NCBI GenBank assembly: GCA_028292765.1
Contig: JAQGLR010000298.1
Span: 1-34,251, forward strand
Direction: 5' to 3'
Length of the DNA: 34,251 nt
From: Massilia sp.
Lineage (GTDB): Bacteria; Pseudomonadota; Gammaproteobacteria; Burkholderiales; Burkholderiaceae_D
Notes under the pieces: model-generated
The model's database searches: none
What the model saw: only the letters and a program-made list of their open reading frames with translations
What the model was told of the DNA's origin: nothing
Part shown: piece by piece, positions 11,401-21,303 of the stretch
How positions within the stretch are numbered: position 1 is the first letter of the stretch
Layout: every line of letters starts with the position of its first letter
Made by a program: the position numbers and the translations under genes

Positions 11401-12487
11401 GAACGCCACCGACCCGACCACGATCAACGCCACCCGCGCGGCGATGGTCGGCATCGGCTTCAAGGCCCAGCGCCTGGGGAATCGGCTGCTGAAGAACTTC
11501 GCGAAAGAGCAGACCGCGGCGCCGCCGCCGACCACCGGCAAGCCGCCGGTGCGCGAGCAGGTGATCCACTTCATCAACAAGAAGATGCCGGGCAACCTGC
11601 CGAAGAAAACGGCGCGGGCGCTGCTCGACATCGAGGACGACAAGGTCATCCCGATCATCCGCAACCCGAAGGCGACGAATGCCGACAGCGAAGCGGTGTT
11701 CTACTTCCCCGGCTGCGGCTCCGAGCGCCTGTTCTCGCAGGTGGGCCTGGCGACCCAGGCGATGCTGTGGGAAGTCGGCGTGCAAACCGTGCTGCCGCCG
11801 GGCTACCTGTGCTGCGGCTACCCGCAACGCGGAGCGGGGCAGTTCGACAAGGCCGACAAGATGATGACGGACAACCGCGTGCTGTTCCACCGCATGGCGA
11901 ACACCCTGAACTACCTCGACATCAAGACGGTACTCGTCTCCTGCGGCACCTGCTACGACCAGCTCGCAACCTACGAGTTCGAGAAGATATTCCCTGGCTG
12001 CCGCATCATGGACATCCACGAATACCTGCTGGAAAAGGGCGTCAAGCTCGAGGGCGTATCCGGCACGCGCTACATGTACCACGACCCCTGCCACACGCCG
12101 ATGAAGATGCAGGATTCCATCAAGACCGTGAACGCACTGGTGCAAACCTTCGATAACGTGAAAATCGAGAAGAACGAGCGCTGCTGCGGCGAATCCGGCA
12201 CCTTTGCCGTCACGCGGCCGGACATCGCGACCCAGGTACGCTTCCGCAAGGAAAGCGAAGTCGAGAAAGGCGCCGCCAGGCTGCGCGAGGATGGTTTCGA
12301 CGGCGAAGTCAAAGTGCTCACCAGCTGCCCGTCCTGCCTGCAGGGCCTGTCGCGCTACGATGGCGACGCCGGCACCTCGGCCGACTACATCGTGGTCGAA
12401 ATCGCACGCCATTTGCTGGGCGAGAACTGGCTGCCGGACTATGTGGCACGCGCCAACAACGGCGGCATCGAAAGGGTGTTGGTTTGA
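8480..12487 (+). CDS. Large FAD-binding/Fe-S oxidoreductase (FAD-linked oxidase plus 4Fe-4S plus CCG domains; DUF3683-type)
   Basis: 1335 aa. FAD-binding '[17 protein letters not shown]'; FAD-oxidase C-terminal '[15 protein letters not shown]'...'[14 protein letters not shown]'; ferredoxin cysteines '[11 protein letters not shown]' and '[13 protein letters not shown]'; CCG motifs '[11 protein letters not shown]', 'GYLCCGYPQ' and '[13 protein letters not shown]'. Confidence 0.92.
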   Translation: MNAPAQIHTLLADNAQTRLREIPYNYTSFSDREIVIRLLGESSWQLLDELRGARQTGRSARMLYEVLGDIWVVRRNPYLQDDMLDNPKRRQKLIDALHHRLAEVDKRRLTVDTGEGDAALVAARSTAVERLLAAARRAVDDFGREFREMYDLRKRARAVLGAYTEKRNIRFDGFHRVSHVTDATDWRVEYPFLVLVPDSEEEMAGLVKGCIELGLTIIPRGGGTGYTGGAIPLTSMSAVINTEKLIGLGEVEMTRLPGLDRDYATIHTGAGVVTQRVSQAAEKAGFVFAVDPTSAHASCIGGNIAMNAGGKKAVLWGTALDNLASWRMVDPNGDWLEVTRLEHNLSKIHDAPTAIFKLEWTHPAVKGAPKGQPFRTETLTIAGRKFRKEGLGKDVTDKFLSGLPGIQKEGTDGLITSARWILHKMPKFTRTVALEFFGQARDAIPSIVEIKDYLDSLPKNGKPEFETLRLAGLEHLDERYLRAVGYATKSKRGTLPKMALFGDIVGDDENAVALAASEVVRIANTRVGEGFVAVSPEARKKFWLDRARTAAIARHTNAFKINEDVVIPLNRMGEYTDGIERINIELSIKNKLQLAGELHAYLSNGHLPLEKSDDASGDQVDRDEIMGDRPEQALALVDAVRARWTYLLANLDQPLVDAHHQLDALGLGHLSGVLDNRIGNQPHATLFDVVQDHTVRVSWKQELRAPLRQVFNGAAYKCILDECTAIHKRVLRSRVFVALHMHAGDGNVHTNLPVNSDDYAMLQDAHQAVERIMRLARSLDGVISGEHGIGITKLEFLHDDEIQEFRDYKLRVDPDGRFNKGKLLNLKDAHADLRNAYTPSFGLMGHESLIMQQSDIGEIANSIKDCLRCGKCKPVCTTHVPQSNLLYSPRDKILATSALIEAFLYEEQTRRGISIRHWEEFEDVSDHCTVCHKCVTPCPVNIDFGDVSMNMRNLLRKMDKRSFKPVNRAAMFFLNATDPTTINATRAAMVGIGFKAQRLGNRLLKNFAKEQTAAPPPTTGKPPVREQVIHFINKKMPGNLPKKTARALLDIEDDKVIPIIRNPKATNADSEAVFYFPGCGSERLFSQVGLATQAMLWEVGVQTVLPPGYLCCGYPQRGAGQFDKADKMMTDNRVLFHRMANTLNYLDIKTVLVSCGTCYDQLATYEFEKIFPGCRIMDIHEYLLEKGVKLEGVSGTRYMYHDPCHTPMKMQDSIKTVNALVQTFDNVKIEKNERCCGESGTFAVTRPDIATQVRFRKESEVEKGAARLREDGFDGEVKVLTSCPSCLQGLSRYDGDAGTSADYIVVEIARHLLGENWLPDYVARANNGGIERVLV

Positions 12488-12498
12488 ACGGTACGCCA

Positions 12499-12939
12499 AT
12501 GAACGAAGCGGGTTGCGAACTGTGCGCATCGGGAGAGCTGAACGCGGCGCCAACGGTCTACGCCGACGACAAATTGTTCGTCATCATCGTCGACGACGCC
12601 AGCTATCCTGGCTTTTGCCGCGTGATCTGGCGCGACCATGTGCGCGAGATGAGCGACCTGGCGCAGGAAGACCGCCTGCTGCTCAACGAAACCGTATTCC
12701 ATGTCGAACAGGCGGTGCGCGAAACGATGGCGCCAACGAAAGTGAACGTGGCCAGCCTCGGCAACGTGGTGCCGCACCTGCACTGGCACATCATCCCGCG
12801 CTATGCGGACGACGCCCATTTTCCGGCGCCGGTGTGGGCCACCGCCGTGCGCAAGACCGATGAATCCGTATTGGAGGCGCGCCGGGCGCAGTTGCCGCAC
12901 CTGGCCGAGGCCATCGCGCGCCGCCTGCAACAATCGTAA
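12499..12939 (+). CDS. HIT family protein
   Basis: HIT motif 'HLHWHIIPR'. ATG at 12499, with an alternative TTG at 12484. Confidence 0.92.
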   Translation: MNEAGCELCASGELNAAPTVYADDKLFVIIVDDASYPGFCRVIWRDHVREMSDLAQEDRLLLNETVFHVEQAVRETMAPTKVNVASLGNVVPHLHWHIIPRYADDAHFPAPVWATAVRKTDESVLEARRAQLPHLAEAIARRLQQS

Positions 12940-12948
12940 AGAACCATT

Positions 12949-13371
12949 ATGCCAAACCCGACCGAACTGACCGTTCACCAGAAGTCCCGCCTGTTCGACA
13001 TCGCCTTCGATGACGGCAGCGCCTTTTCGATTCCGTTCGAGCTGATGCGCGTGTATTCGCCCTCGGCCGAAGTGAAGGGCCATGGCCCGGGCCAGGAAGT
13101 GCTGCAAGTGGGCAAGCGCGAGGTCGGCATCCGCGGCGTCGAGCCGGTCGGCAATTACGCTGTGAAACCGCTGTTCACCGACGGCCACGAAAGCGGCATC
13201 TTTACCTGGGATTTCCTGTACAAGCTGGGCAGCGAATACGATGCGCTGTGGCAGGACTACATGGCGCGCCTGCACGCGGCCGGGTTCGAGGGCGACAGCG
13301 GGCGCGAGCCGGGTACGGTGCTGCCGGGGGCGCCGGTGCGCACGGGTGGTTGCGGCGGGCATAGTCACTGA
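12949..13371 (+). CDS. DUF971 (gamma-butyrobetaine hydroxylase-like N-terminal) domain protein
   Basis: 'TELTVHQKSRLFDIAFDDGSAFSIPFELMRVYSPSAEVKGHGPGQ...VGNYAVKPLFTDGHESGIFTWDFLYKLG' is typical of DUF971. Confidence 0.9.
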   Translation: MPNPTELTVHQKSRLFDIAFDDGSAFSIPFELMRVYSPSAEVKGHGPGQEVLQVGKREVGIRGVEPVGNYAVKPLFTDGHESGIFTWDFLYKLGSEYDALWQDYMARLHAAGFEGDSGREPGTVLPGAPVRTGGCGGHSH

Positions 13372-13405
13372 CCGGCTTCACCGGCTGCACACCTGCTCAC
13401 AAAAG

Positions 13406-13431
13406 AAAAGCGCCTGGAAGGGCGCTTTTTT
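13406..13431. terminator. Bidirectional intrinsic terminator between convergent DUF971 and csp genes
   Basis: aaaaGCGCC-tggaag-GGCGCtttttt, with an A-rich 5' side giving ttttctttt on the minus strand. Confidence 0.85.
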
Positions 13432-13478
13432 CATGGACTCCAGCCACCGCACCGCCTGGGCGGGCAGGGGCTAAACCA

Positions 13479-13682
13479 TTACTCCGGCTGGATGTTGGCA
13501 GCCTGCTTGCCCTTCGGGCCGGTCGTGATCTCGAAGTTCACGCGCTGGTTCTCGGCCAGCGACTTGAAGCCGTTGGAGTTGATAGCCGAAAAGTGCGCGA
13601 ATACGTCTTCACCACCGCCGTCCGGGGTAATGAAGCCAAAACCCTTCGCATCGTTGAACCATTTAACAGTACCGCTCGTCAT
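13479..13682 (-). CDS. Cold shock protein (CspA family)
   Basis: [34 protein letters not shown]...; 67 aa with both RNP motifs. Confidence 0.97.
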   Translation of the reverse strand: MTSGTVKWFNDAKGFGFITPDGGGEDVFAHFSAINSNGFKSLAENQRVNFEITTGPKGKQAANIQPE

Positions 13683-13927
13683 ATTGTTACTCCCCTAAAG
13701 ATTATTTGTTGTTATACCTTGTTTGGGCTTGCGGTGATGAAACGCGTAACGCCAGCGCCGGGCCCAACAAAGCAAATTGATTATAGGCATAAGTGAACAA
13801 CAATGAAGCACAATTAATTGCAATTTTGCTGTTGAGTTGGCTCCTCGCGACGCAACGCGCCATCCCGGCATGACACTCGGCACGAAGGGTTGCCGAGGGG
13901 TATCGCAAGGAGGCAAAGTGGCGGTCT

Positions 13928-14110
13928 TTAGAGGCTGAGCGCATCCCTCAACTGTGCGGCATGCCGCCGAGAAACTTCAAGCGTCTTGCCGTTGTCGAGC
14001 GTAACGATGTAGCCACCGCCCATCGATTCCCTGATCGAGGCAATGGCGTGCAGGTCGGCAGCTTTTGGCCCGTGAACGGCGCGGAACCCCGGCTGTGCGG
14101 CGCGGACCTG
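13928..14110 (-). pseudogene. C-terminal remnant of a LytTR-type DNA-binding domain
   Basis: Manual minus-strand translation: ...QPGFRAVHGPKAADLHAIASIRESMGGGYIVTLDNGKTLEVSRRHAAQLRDALSL*. This matches only the C-terminal half of a LytTR domain; no upstream receiver or start is in frame. Confidence 0.7.
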
Positions 14111-14160
14111 CCTGCCTAGTTGCCTGCCTGGTTGCCTGTTTGACTGCCGGCCTGGCTGCC
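14107..14160. repeat. Degenerate short tandem repeat at the histidine kinase 3' end
   Basis: Plus strand 'gcctgcctagttgcctgcctggttgcctgtttgactgccggcctggctgcc' encodes the low-complexity tail GSQAGSQTGNQAGN. Confidence 0.55.
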
Positions 14161-16371
14161 GGCGGCGACCGACAACAACGCCACCACGTCCTCGATCCGG
14201 TACGGCTTGGCGACGATTTTGATGCCCGGCAGCGCCACCTGCTGTTCGGTGTAGCCGGTCGCCAGCACGATCGGCAGGCCGGGATAGCGTTTTTTGAGGA
14301 TGGTGGCGAGGTCGATGCCGCTGACCTGGCCCGGCATCACGATGTCGGAGAACACCACGTCCGGACGGCAGCCCTCGCTTTCCAGCAACCGCAGTGCAGC
14401 CTCGCCGTTGTTGGCCACCAGCACCTCGAAGCCGCTGTCGCCGAGCGCGCGCACGACCGCCTCGCGCACCAACGGGTCGTCTTCCACGAACAGCACGGTG
14501 CCGCTGGCCAGGGAAGAGGGCGCCGCATCCCCGGCGCCGGACGCCGCCACCGGGGCCACGTTTTGTCCGCGCGCCAGGTACATGTCGACCCGCGTGCCGA
14601 TGCCGGGAATGCTGTCGAGCACGAGCGTGCCGCCGGCCTGGACCGCGAAGGCATAGGCTTGCGGCAGGCCCAGTCCGGTTCCCTGGCCAGGCGGCTTGGT
14701 GGTGAAGAAGGGGTCCAGCGCGCGCGCCATGACATCGGGCTTCATCCCGCAGCCGGTATCGGTCATGCTCACCAGCACGTAGTCGCCGCGCGGCAAGGTG
14801 CCGCCCATGTCACCCATGCCGTCGTGGGCGACATTTCTCGCCTGCAAGCGCAGCGTGCCGCTCTCGGGCATGGCGTCGCGCCCGTTCAGGGCGAGGTTGA
14901 GCAGGGCGACGTCGAACTGCAGCGGCTCCAGCACCACAGGCCACACGTTTTTCTCGCAATGCACCTCGACGGCGACCTCGTTGCGCAGCGAACCTTTCAT
15001 CATCTGCTCCGCGCTGTGCAGCTGTTCGCAGATGTCGACCGTCGTCACGCGCGCTTCCTGCTGGCGCCCGAACGAGCCCAGCTGGCCGGTCAGGGCCGTG
15101 GCCCGGGTCACCGTGCGCTGGCAGGTCTGGATCAGGGCCTTGACCTTTTCCTCGCGCGTGCTGAAGGCGGCCAATTGCAGCGCCGTCGTCAGGGTTTGCA
15201 GCAGGTTGTTGTATTCGTGTGCGATGCCGCCGGTCAGGCGGCCGAGCGCTTCGAGCTTCTGGTTCTTCAGCAGGGCGGTCTGCGCCCGTTCGGTGGCGGC
15301 GATCGCCGTGGTGACGCGCGCCTCCATCTCGCTTTGCGCATGGCGGATGCGGGCGCTGGCCTCGGCCAGGCGCTGCGCCACGTCGTCGAGCTCGGCCCAG
15401 CCGAGCGGCTGATAGATCACTTCGACGCCTTCGCCAACCGCCTGCGCGCTATGGCCGAGTGCTTCGATCGGGGCGATTGCGCGGTTGGCGAAACGGTGCG
15501 CGGCGGCCAGGCCGATCAGGAGCAGCAGGGCCATCAGGCCGCCGAGCAGGGCGGCGGCGCGCAGCGGCGCCTGGCGCAGCTCGCCGACAGGCAGGCTCAG
15601 CAGCACTTTCCAGTCCGCGCCCGGGACCGTGCTGACGAACACGCGCGAGTGGACGCGGTCGAGCGTGCGTGACTCATACACCGTTTCCCTGGCGTTGCCG
15701 ATGAGCTTGCGCGACGCTGCGAGCATGGGCTTGCCGACATAGCGCTCCGGCTGGCGCGTACGGGCCACGATGACGCCACTGCGGTCGACCACGCTTGCCA
15801 GCCAGCCGGCGGGCAGGTGCTGGCGCATCAGCAGGTCTTGCAGCGAACTGGCGTTGACGCCCATCGCCAGCATGTAGCGCAGGGTATCGTCGACCTCGAC
15901 CGGTACCTGGATCGCGAAACCGTGGCGCTTGGATACCTGGCCTACGAACAGGTCGGACACCAGCGCGCGGTCGGTCCCGTACTCTGCCATCAGCTCGTCG
16001 ATGTTCGAGGCGTTACTTGTCGGCAGGACGCTGCCGAAAGGGCGGCGCGTGTTGAGCAGCTGGCGCGATTGCAGGTCGAACAGGATGACGGTCGAGTCGG
16101 GCGGCGGCACGACTTTCCTGGCGTGTTCATAGAAGCTTGCCAGGCGGCCATCGGCCAGTGCCGGCGAGGCCGCCAGCGCGCGCAGCACCCCTTCCTTTGT
16201 TTCCAGTTCGTTAGCCACCAGCAGGGCCATGGCGCGGGCGGTCTCGGTCATGCTGCGGTTCTGCGTATCCTGGGCGTCGCGATAGACGTAAGCAACGGCC
16301 AGCGCCGACGCGATGAACGAGGGAACCAGCACGGATAGGACTAACAGCAGGAAACGGGTCCTGGTTCGCAT
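14116..16371 (-). CDS. Hybrid sensor histidine kinase (extracytoplasmic sensor region, HAMP-like, HisKA, HATPase_c, C-terminal receiver)
   Basis: N-terminal TM, then a sensor region and second TM; H-box 'GGIAHEYNNLLQ'; N-box 'LNLALNGRDAM'; G boxes 'DTGCGM' and 'GQGTGLGLPQ'; receiver 'VLFVEDDPLVREAVV...VVFSDIVMPG...KPY'. Confidence 0.93.
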   Translation of the reverse strand: MRTRTRFLLLVLSVLVPSFIASALAVAYVYRDAQDTQNRSMTETARAMALLVANELETKEGVLRALAASPALADGRLASFYEHARKVVPPPDSTVILFDLQSRQLLNTRRPFGSVLPTSNASNIDELMAEYGTDRALVSDLFVGQVSKRHGFAIQVPVEVDDTLRYMLAMGVNASSLQDLLMRQHLPAGWLASVVDRSGVIVARTRQPERYVGKPMLAASRKLIGNARETVYESRTLDRVHSRVFVSTVPGADWKVLLSLPVGELRQAPLRAAALLGGLMALLLLIGLAAAHRFANRAIAPIEALGHSAQAVGEGVEVIYQPLGWAELDDVAQRLAEASARIRHAQSEMEARVTTAIAATERAQTALLKNQKLEALGRLTGGIAHEYNNLLQTLTTALQLAAFSTREEKVKALIQTCQRTVTRATALTGQLGSFGRQQEARVTTVDICEQLHSAEQMMKGSLRNEVAVEVHCEKNVWPVVLEPLQFDVALLNLALNGRDAMPESGTLRLQARNVAHDGMGDMGGTLPRGDYVLVSMTDTGCGMKPDVMARALDPFFTTKPPGQGTGLGLPQAYAFAVQAGGTLVLDSIPGIGTRVDMYLARGQNVAPVAASGAGDAAPSSLASGTVLFVEDDPLVREAVVRALGDSGFEVLVANNGEAALRLLESEGCRPDVVFSDIVMPGQVSGIDLATILKKRYPGLPIVLATGYTEQQVALPGIKIVAKPYRIEDVVALLSVAAGSQAGSQTGNQAGN

Positions 16372-16511
16372 GGAATGAAAGTTGCCAATAAGAAAATTCG
16401 GAGGAGGGACAGTGATTATACAAGAGTCAATAATTAAGCCCCGCACTCATGAGCAGCTGTCCTGGCGCCGGCAGCGTCGCGTGTCCGGAACGCCCCGGCG
16501 CGGAGCGCTTG

Positions 16512-16517
16512 TATAAT
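16512..16517 (+). promoter_or_regulatory. Perfect -10 hexamer (TATAAT) upstream of ubiE
   Basis: TATAAT ~29 nt before the ubiE ATG; -35 not clear. Confidence 0.45.
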
Positions 16518-16545
16518 GCGACAAGATTAAACAGTCACTTACTTT

Positions 16546-17280
16546 ATGACCAATACGACGCATTTCGGCTACAAGACCGTTTCCGAGGACGAGAAGGTCC
16601 ACGAGGTCGCCAAGGTTTTCCATTCGGTGGCGGCGAAATACGACGTCATGAACGACCTGATGTCCGGTGGCCTGCACCGCATCTGGAAGACCTTCACCAT
16701 CGCCCAGGCCGGTGTGCGTCCCGGTTTCAAGGTGCTCGACATCGCCGGCGGCACGGGCGACCTGTCGAAGGCGTTCGCCAAACAGGCGGGCCCGAGCGGG
16801 GAGGTCTGGCTGACCGATATTAACGACTCGATGCTGCGCGTCGGCCGCGACCGTCTATTGAATAAAGGGTTGGTGACCCCAACCTTATTGTGTGACGCAG
16901 AAAAGCTGCCGTTCCCGGACAATTATTTCGACCGCGTCAGCGTTGCCTTCGGACTGCGCAACATGACGCACAAGGACCAGGCGCTGGCGGAAATGCGTCG
17001 CGTGCTGAAACCCGGCGGCAAGCTGCTGGTGCTGGAGTTTTCGAAAGTGGCGACGCCCCTGCAAAAGCCGTACGACGTGTATTCGTTCTCGGTGCTGCCA
17101 TGGCTGGGCCAGCGCATCGCGGGCGATGCCGAAAGTTACCGTTACCTGGCCGAGTCGATCCGCATGCACCCGGACCAGGAAACGTTGAAGGGCATGATGC
17201 AGGACGCCGGCCTGGAGCGTGTGCAGTACTTCAACCTGACGGCGGGCGTGGCAGCTTTGCATACTGGTATCAAACTTTAA
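16546..17280 (+). CDS. ubiE: Bifunctional demethylmenaquinone/2-methoxy-6-polyprenyl-1,4-benzoquinol methyltransferase
   Basis: '[26 protein letters not shown]', '[15 protein letters not shown]', '[15 protein letters not shown]'. Confidence 0.97.
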   Translation: MTNTTHFGYKTVSEDEKVHEVAKVFHSVAAKYDVMNDLMSGGLHRIWKTFTIAQAGVRPGFKVLDIAGGTGDLSKAFAKQAGPSGEVWLTDINDSMLRVGRDRLLNKGLVTPTLLCDAEKLPFPDNYFDRVSVAFGLRNMTHKDQALAEMRRVLKPGGKLLVLEFSKVATPLQKPYDVYSFSVLPWLGQRIAGDAESYRYLAESIRMHPDQETLKGMMQDAGLERVQYFNLTAGVAALHTGIKL

Positions 17281-17290
17281 GGGGACATCA

Positions 17291-18277
17291 ATGAAAAAAT
17301 TCCTGGTCACAGCCATGCTGGCGCTCACCGCCACCGCCATGATTGCCGAAGCCACCGCGCGCCCGATGGGCGGCAAGCGTTCGATCGGCCGCCAGTCGCA
17401 GTCGGTGCGCCAGATGCCGGCACCGGCGCCGGCCCCGATGACGCCAATGAACCGGCAAGCGGCTACGCCATCCCCGGCCGCCCCGGTTGCCGGCGCCGCC
17501 GCCGGTGCCGCCGGCGCCCGCGCCGCGGCAACCAATCGTCCGAGCATGTGGAAGGGTTTGCTGGGCGGCGCGCTGCTCGGCCTGGGCCTGGGCGCCCTGT
17601 TCTCGCATCTCGGCATCGGCGGCGCCATGGCGTCCTTCCTCTCGGCTGTCCTGATGATCGCGCTGCTGGCGCTGGCCGTGATGTTCATCGTGCGCATGTT
17701 CCGCCGCAAGGACACGCCGGCCAACCCGGCCTTCCAGGGCGGCTACAGCGGACAGCCGGTCGCGGCCGGCGCCACGCCTGAAATCGGTTCCGGCCTGGGC
17801 CACCAGCCGAGCGCCTTCCAGGGCAGCGCATCCGGCGTGTCGCTGAACAAGGGCGCTGCCGTCGCAGGCACTGTGGGCGCGGCTAGCCCGCACACCCCGT
17901 GGGGCGTGCCGGGCGACTTCGATACCGAAGCCTTCCTGCGCCATGCCAAGTCCTCGTTCATCCGCATGCAGGCGGCCTGGGACAAGGGCGACGTGGGCGA
18001 CCTGCGCGAATTCACCACCCCCGAGGTGTTTGCCGAGCTGAAGATGCAGATCGCGGAACGCGGCGCCAATGCCGACTTCACGGATGTCGTCTCGATCGAC
18101 GCCCAGCTGCTCGGTATCGAAACGACGGCCAGCGATTACCTGGCAAGCGTCCAGTTCAACGGCATGATCCGCACCGCGCAGAACGCGCCGGCCGAGCCGT
18201 TCGCCGAAGTGTGGAACATGGAAAAGCCGCTGTCGGGGAATACCGGTTGGGTGCTTGCCGGTATTCAGCAGCAATAA
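17291..18277 (+). CDS. Tim44-like domain protein with N-terminal signal and internal TM segments
   Basis: Signal-like N-terminus; Pro/Ala linker; glycine-rich hydrophobic region; C-terminal Tim44-like 'FDTEAFLRHAKSSFIRMQAAWDKGDVGDLREFTTPEVFAELKMQI'. Confidence 0.9.
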   Translation: MKKFLVTAMLALTATAMIAEATARPMGGKRSIGRQSQSVRQMPAPAPAPMTPMNRQAATPSPAAPVAGAAAGAAGARAAATNRPSMWKGLLGGALLGLGLGALFSHLGIGGAMASFLSAVLMIALLALAVMFIVRMFRRKDTPANPAFQGGYSGQPVAAGATPEIGSGLGHQPSAFQGSASGVSLNKGAAVAGTVGAASPHTPWGVPGDFDTEAFLRHAKSSFIRMQAAWDKGDVGDLREFTTPEVFAELKMQIAERGANADFTDVVSIDAQLLGIETTASDYLASVQFNGMIRTAQNAPAEPFAEVWNMEKPLSGNTGWVLAGIQQQ

Positions 18278-18317
18278 GCAGCAGCAATCAGCGGCAGCCA
18301 TAAGCAGCAGCAATAAT
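18266..18317. repeat. Four tandem copies of a 13-nt unit
   Basis: CAGCAGCAATAAG / CAGCAGCAATCAG / CGGCAGCCATAAG / CAGCAGCAATAAT. The first copy carries the stop codon of the Tim44-like gene. Confidence 0.8.
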
Positions 18318-18375
18318 TTTTTGCAAAGTTTCCTGTGCGCCCGGGTTTGTGCCGGGCAAACTGGTAAGATCAACG

Positions 18376-18408
18376 CCGCCCGCGTCACAACGGGCGGTTT
18401 TGTTTTTT
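18376..18408 (+). terminator. Intrinsic terminator after the Tim44-like gene
   Basis: CCGCCCG-cgtcacaa-CGGGCGG followed by TTTTGTTTTTT. Confidence 0.85.
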
Positions 18409-18421
18409 AGCGACCCATGCC

Positions 18422-19132
18422 ATGTTCCCGAGCCCTTCTTTACTGTCGCCGCAACGTGCCCTGACCGCCTCCGCCGTCGCCACGATCAACCACCTGCTGG
18501 CCGGGGAGGACTGGGCGCGCGCGTCGCTGCGGCGCCATGCCGGCAAGCTCGCCTGCATCGACACCGGGCATCTGCAATTGCGCCTGCGTGTGGCGGCCGA
18601 CGGCCTGCTCGAAGCAGGAGAGCCGACAGCGCTGCCGACCGTCACCATCCACGTCAAGCTGGCCGACCTGCCGCTGATCATGCAAAACCGCGAGCGGGCG
18701 TTTTCGTATGTGCGCATCGAAGGCGACGCCGAGTTCGCGAATACGGTGTCGACGCTCAGCCGCGGCCTGCGCTGGGAGCCCGAGCACGACCTCGAGCGCG
18801 TATTCGGACCGATTGGCGCCACCCGCCTCGCAGGCGGCGCCCGCAGCGCCGTGACGAACCTGCGTGACACCGGCCGTCGCCTGGCGGAAAACCTGGCCGA
18901 ATTCCTGGTCGAAGAACGCCCCGTGCTGGCGCGGCCAGGCCAGGTCGAGGAGTTCGGCGCCGACGTGGTGCGCCTGCGCGACGACGTCGAGCGCGCCGCC
19001 AAGAGAGTAGCCCGCCTCGAGACGCTGCTGGCACAACACCTGGCACGCAAGGTCGCGGCACAACTTCCTGTCGAGCCCGTCACCCTCATTCCGACAACCC
19101 GCCCGAGCGGGGATTCCACCCTGGATAGCTGA
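18422..19132 (+). CDS. ubiJ: Ubiquinone biosynthesis accessory factor UbiJ (SCP2 domain)
   Basis: N-terminal SCP2-like region, C-terminal coiled coil, and TGATG overlap with ubiB. Confidence 0.88.
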   Translation: MFPSPSLLSPQRALTASAVATINHLLAGEDWARASLRRHAGKLACIDTGHLQLRLRVAADGLLEAGEPTALPTVTIHVKLADLPLIMQNRERAFSYVRIEGDAEFANTVSTLSRGLRWEPEHDLERVFGPIGATRLAGGARSAVTNLRDTGRRLAENLAEFLVEERPVLARPGQVEEFGADVVRLRDDVERAAKRVARLETLLAQHLARKVAAQLPVEPVTLIPTTRPSGDSTLDS

Positions 19133-20703
19133 TGATATTGAAATTCCTGCGCCTGCTTAAAATCTTCACGGTCGCAACCAAGTACGGCCTCGATGAAATT
19201 GCAATGTCCGGTTTCGACGCGCCGCGGACGGCGCGTTTCGTCAGCGGCATGTTTTTCTGGCGCAGGAGAATGACGAGTCCCCGCGCGATCCGCCTGCGGC
19301 TTGCCTTGGAGGAGCTCGGCCCGATCTTCATCAAGTTCGGCCAGGTGCTGTCGACCCGGCGCGACCTGATGCCGCAAGATATTGCCGACGAACTATCCCT
19401 GCTGCAAGACCGGGTGCCACCCTTCGATTCGGCGCTGGCGATTGCCCAGATCACCGAGTCGCTCGGCGCCCATCCGGACCAGCTGTTCGCCAGTTTCGAT
19501 CCCGTGCCGGTGGCCTCGGCCTCGATCGCCCAGGTGCACTTCGCCACGCTGAAAAACGGCAAGGAAGTGGCGGTCAAGGTGCTGCGTCCGGGCATGAAGA
19601 AAACCATCGACGAGGACGTGGCGCTGATGGACATGGCCTCGAGCCTGGTCGAGCGGGTCTGGAAGGAAAGCCGGCGGCTGAAGCCGCGCGAAGTCGTTGC
19701 CGAATTCGACAAATACCTGCACGACGAGCTGGACCTGATGCGCGAGGCGGCCAACGCCGCCCAGCTGCGCCGGAATTTCGCCGACTCGGACTTGCTGATG
19801 GTGCCCGAGATGTACTGGGACTATTGCTCCAGCAGCGTGATCGTCATGGAACGCATGAACGGCATCCCGGTCTCGCAGATCGACCGCCTGGCGGCCGAGG
19901 GCGTCGACCTGAAAAAACTGTCGAGCGATGGCGTCGAGATCTTCTTCACGCAAGTGTTCCGCGACGGTTTCTTCCACGCGGATATGCACCCGGGTAACAT
20001 CCTGGTCTCGGTCGAGCCGGAAACCTTTGGCCGCTACATCGCACTCGATTTCGGCATCGTCGGCACCTTGAACGATTTCGACAAGGATTACCTGTCGCAA
20101 AACTTCCTGGCCTTCTTCCGGCGCGACTACAAGCGCGTGGCCGAGGCCCACATCGAATCGGGCTGGGCGCCAAGCAATACCCGCGTCGACGAACTCGAAT
20201 CGGCGGTGCGCGCCTGCTGCGAACCGATCTTCGACCGGCCGCTGAAAGACATCTCGTTCGGCCAGATCCTGCTGCGCCTGTTCCAGACCTCGCGCCGTTT
20301 CAACGTCGAAGTCCAGCCGCAACTCGTGCTGCTTCAAAAGACCCTGCTCAACATCGAAGGCCTCGGGCGCCAGCTCGACCCGGACCTCGACCTGTGGAAG
20401 ACGGCCAGGCCCTACCTCGAGCGCTGGATGGGCGAGCAGGTCGGCTGGCGCGGTTTCATGGAGAAACTCAAAGACGAGGCGCCGCGCTACGCCCACATCT
20501 TCCCGCAACTGCCGCGCCTGGTGCACCGTGCGCTCGAGCAGCAGGCCCAGCCGCACCTTGCCACCCATGAGCTGCTCAGCATGCTCGTTGTGGAACAGCG
20601 CCGCACCAACCGGCTGATCGGATTCGTGGCCTGGCTGGCGGGTGGGGTGGCGTCGGGCATCATCTTCGCAGCCTTGCTGACACGCTACGGCAATCCCCTC
20701 TAG
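19132..20703 (+). CDS. ubiB: Ubiquinone biosynthesis atypical kinase UbiB
   Basis: '[37 protein letters not shown]' (KxGQ motif) and '[11 protein letters not shown]...[10 protein letters not shown]'. Confidence 0.97.
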   Translation: MILKFLRLLKIFTVATKYGLDEIAMSGFDAPRTARFVSGMFFWRRRMTSPRAIRLRLALEELGPIFIKFGQVLSTRRDLMPQDIADELSLLQDRVPPFDSALAIAQITESLGAHPDQLFASFDPVPVASASIAQVHFATLKNGKEVAVKVLRPGMKKTIDEDVALMDMASSLVERVWKESRRLKPREVVAEFDKYLHDELDLMREAANAAQLRRNFADSDLLMVPEMYWDYCSSSVIVMERMNGIPVSQIDRLAAEGVDLKKLSSDGVEIFFTQVFRDGFFHADMHPGNILVSVEPETFGRYIALDFGIVGTLNDFDKDYLSQNFLAFFRRDYKRVAEAHIESGWAPSNTRVDELESAVRACCEPIFDRPLKDISFGQILLRLFQTSRRFNVEVQPQLVLLQKTLLNIEGLGRQLDPDLDLWKTARPYLERWMGEQVGWRGFMEKLKDEAPRYAHIFPQLPRLVHRALEQQAQPHLATHELLSMLVVEQRRTNRLIGFVAWLAGGVASGIIFAALLTRYGNPL

Positions 20704-20705
20704 CC

Positions 20706-21302
20706 ATGCCCGCGTTTTCCAGCCGCGATCCGCGCACCCCGGGCTTCTGGGACGAGCGCTTCGAACGGGGTTTTACGCCATGGGACCTGGGTGGCGTCCC
20801 GGCCGCCTTGCGCGATTTCACGGCACGGGTGGACGGGCCGAAGGCGGCTTTGATTCCGGGCTGCGGCAATGGCTATGAACTGGCCTGGCTGCTTGAAGCC
20901 GCCTGGGACGCGGTCGCCATCGATTTTTCGCCGGCCGCGGTCAGCCGTGCGAAGCAGGCGGCCGGCCCCTGGGCCGTGCGCGTCGTCGAAGCCGATTTTT
21001 TCTCCTGGGAGCCGCCGCGTCCGCTCGACCTGGTGTATGAGCGCGCTTTCCTGTGCGCGATGCCCCCAGCCATGTGGCCGCAGGTGGCGGCGCGCTGGGC
21101 GGCGCTGTTGCCGGCCGGTGGCTTGTTGGCGGGTTTCTTTTTCTTTGGCGAGTCCTTGAGGGGGCCGCCGTTCGGTATCCGTCGTGCCGACCTGGACGCG
21201 CTGCTGGCGCCGCATTTCGCGCTCATCGAGGAGGCCGGGGTCGCCGACTCGCTACCCGTCTTCGAAGGCAGGGAGCGCTGGATGGTCTGGCGCCGCCGCT
21301 AG
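20706..21302 (+). CDS. TPMT-family SAM-dependent methyltransferase
   Basis: 'FWDERFERGFTPWDLGGVP', 'ALIPGCGNGYELAWL', 'DLVYERAFLCAMPPAMW'. Confidence 0.9.
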   Translation: MPAFSSRDPRTPGFWDERFERGFTPWDLGGVPAALRDFTARVDGPKAALIPGCGNGYELAWLLEAAWDAVAIDFSPAAVSRAKQAAGPWAVRVVEADFFSWEPPRPLDLVYERAFLCAMPPAMWPQVAARWAALLPAGGLLAGFFFFGESLRGPPFGIRRADLDALLAPHFALIEEAGVADSLPVFEGRERWMVWRRR

Positions 21303-21303
21303 C

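Noticed and set aside
9512-12553. Large minus-strand ORFs (9512-10873, 10955-12553) opposite the oxidoreductase
   Set aside because: Shadow ORFs; no family signature and atypical amino-acid composition.
14065-15672. 535-aa plus-strand ORF opposite the histidine kinase
   Set aside because: Antisense artefact; the minus-strand kinase motifs are unambiguous.
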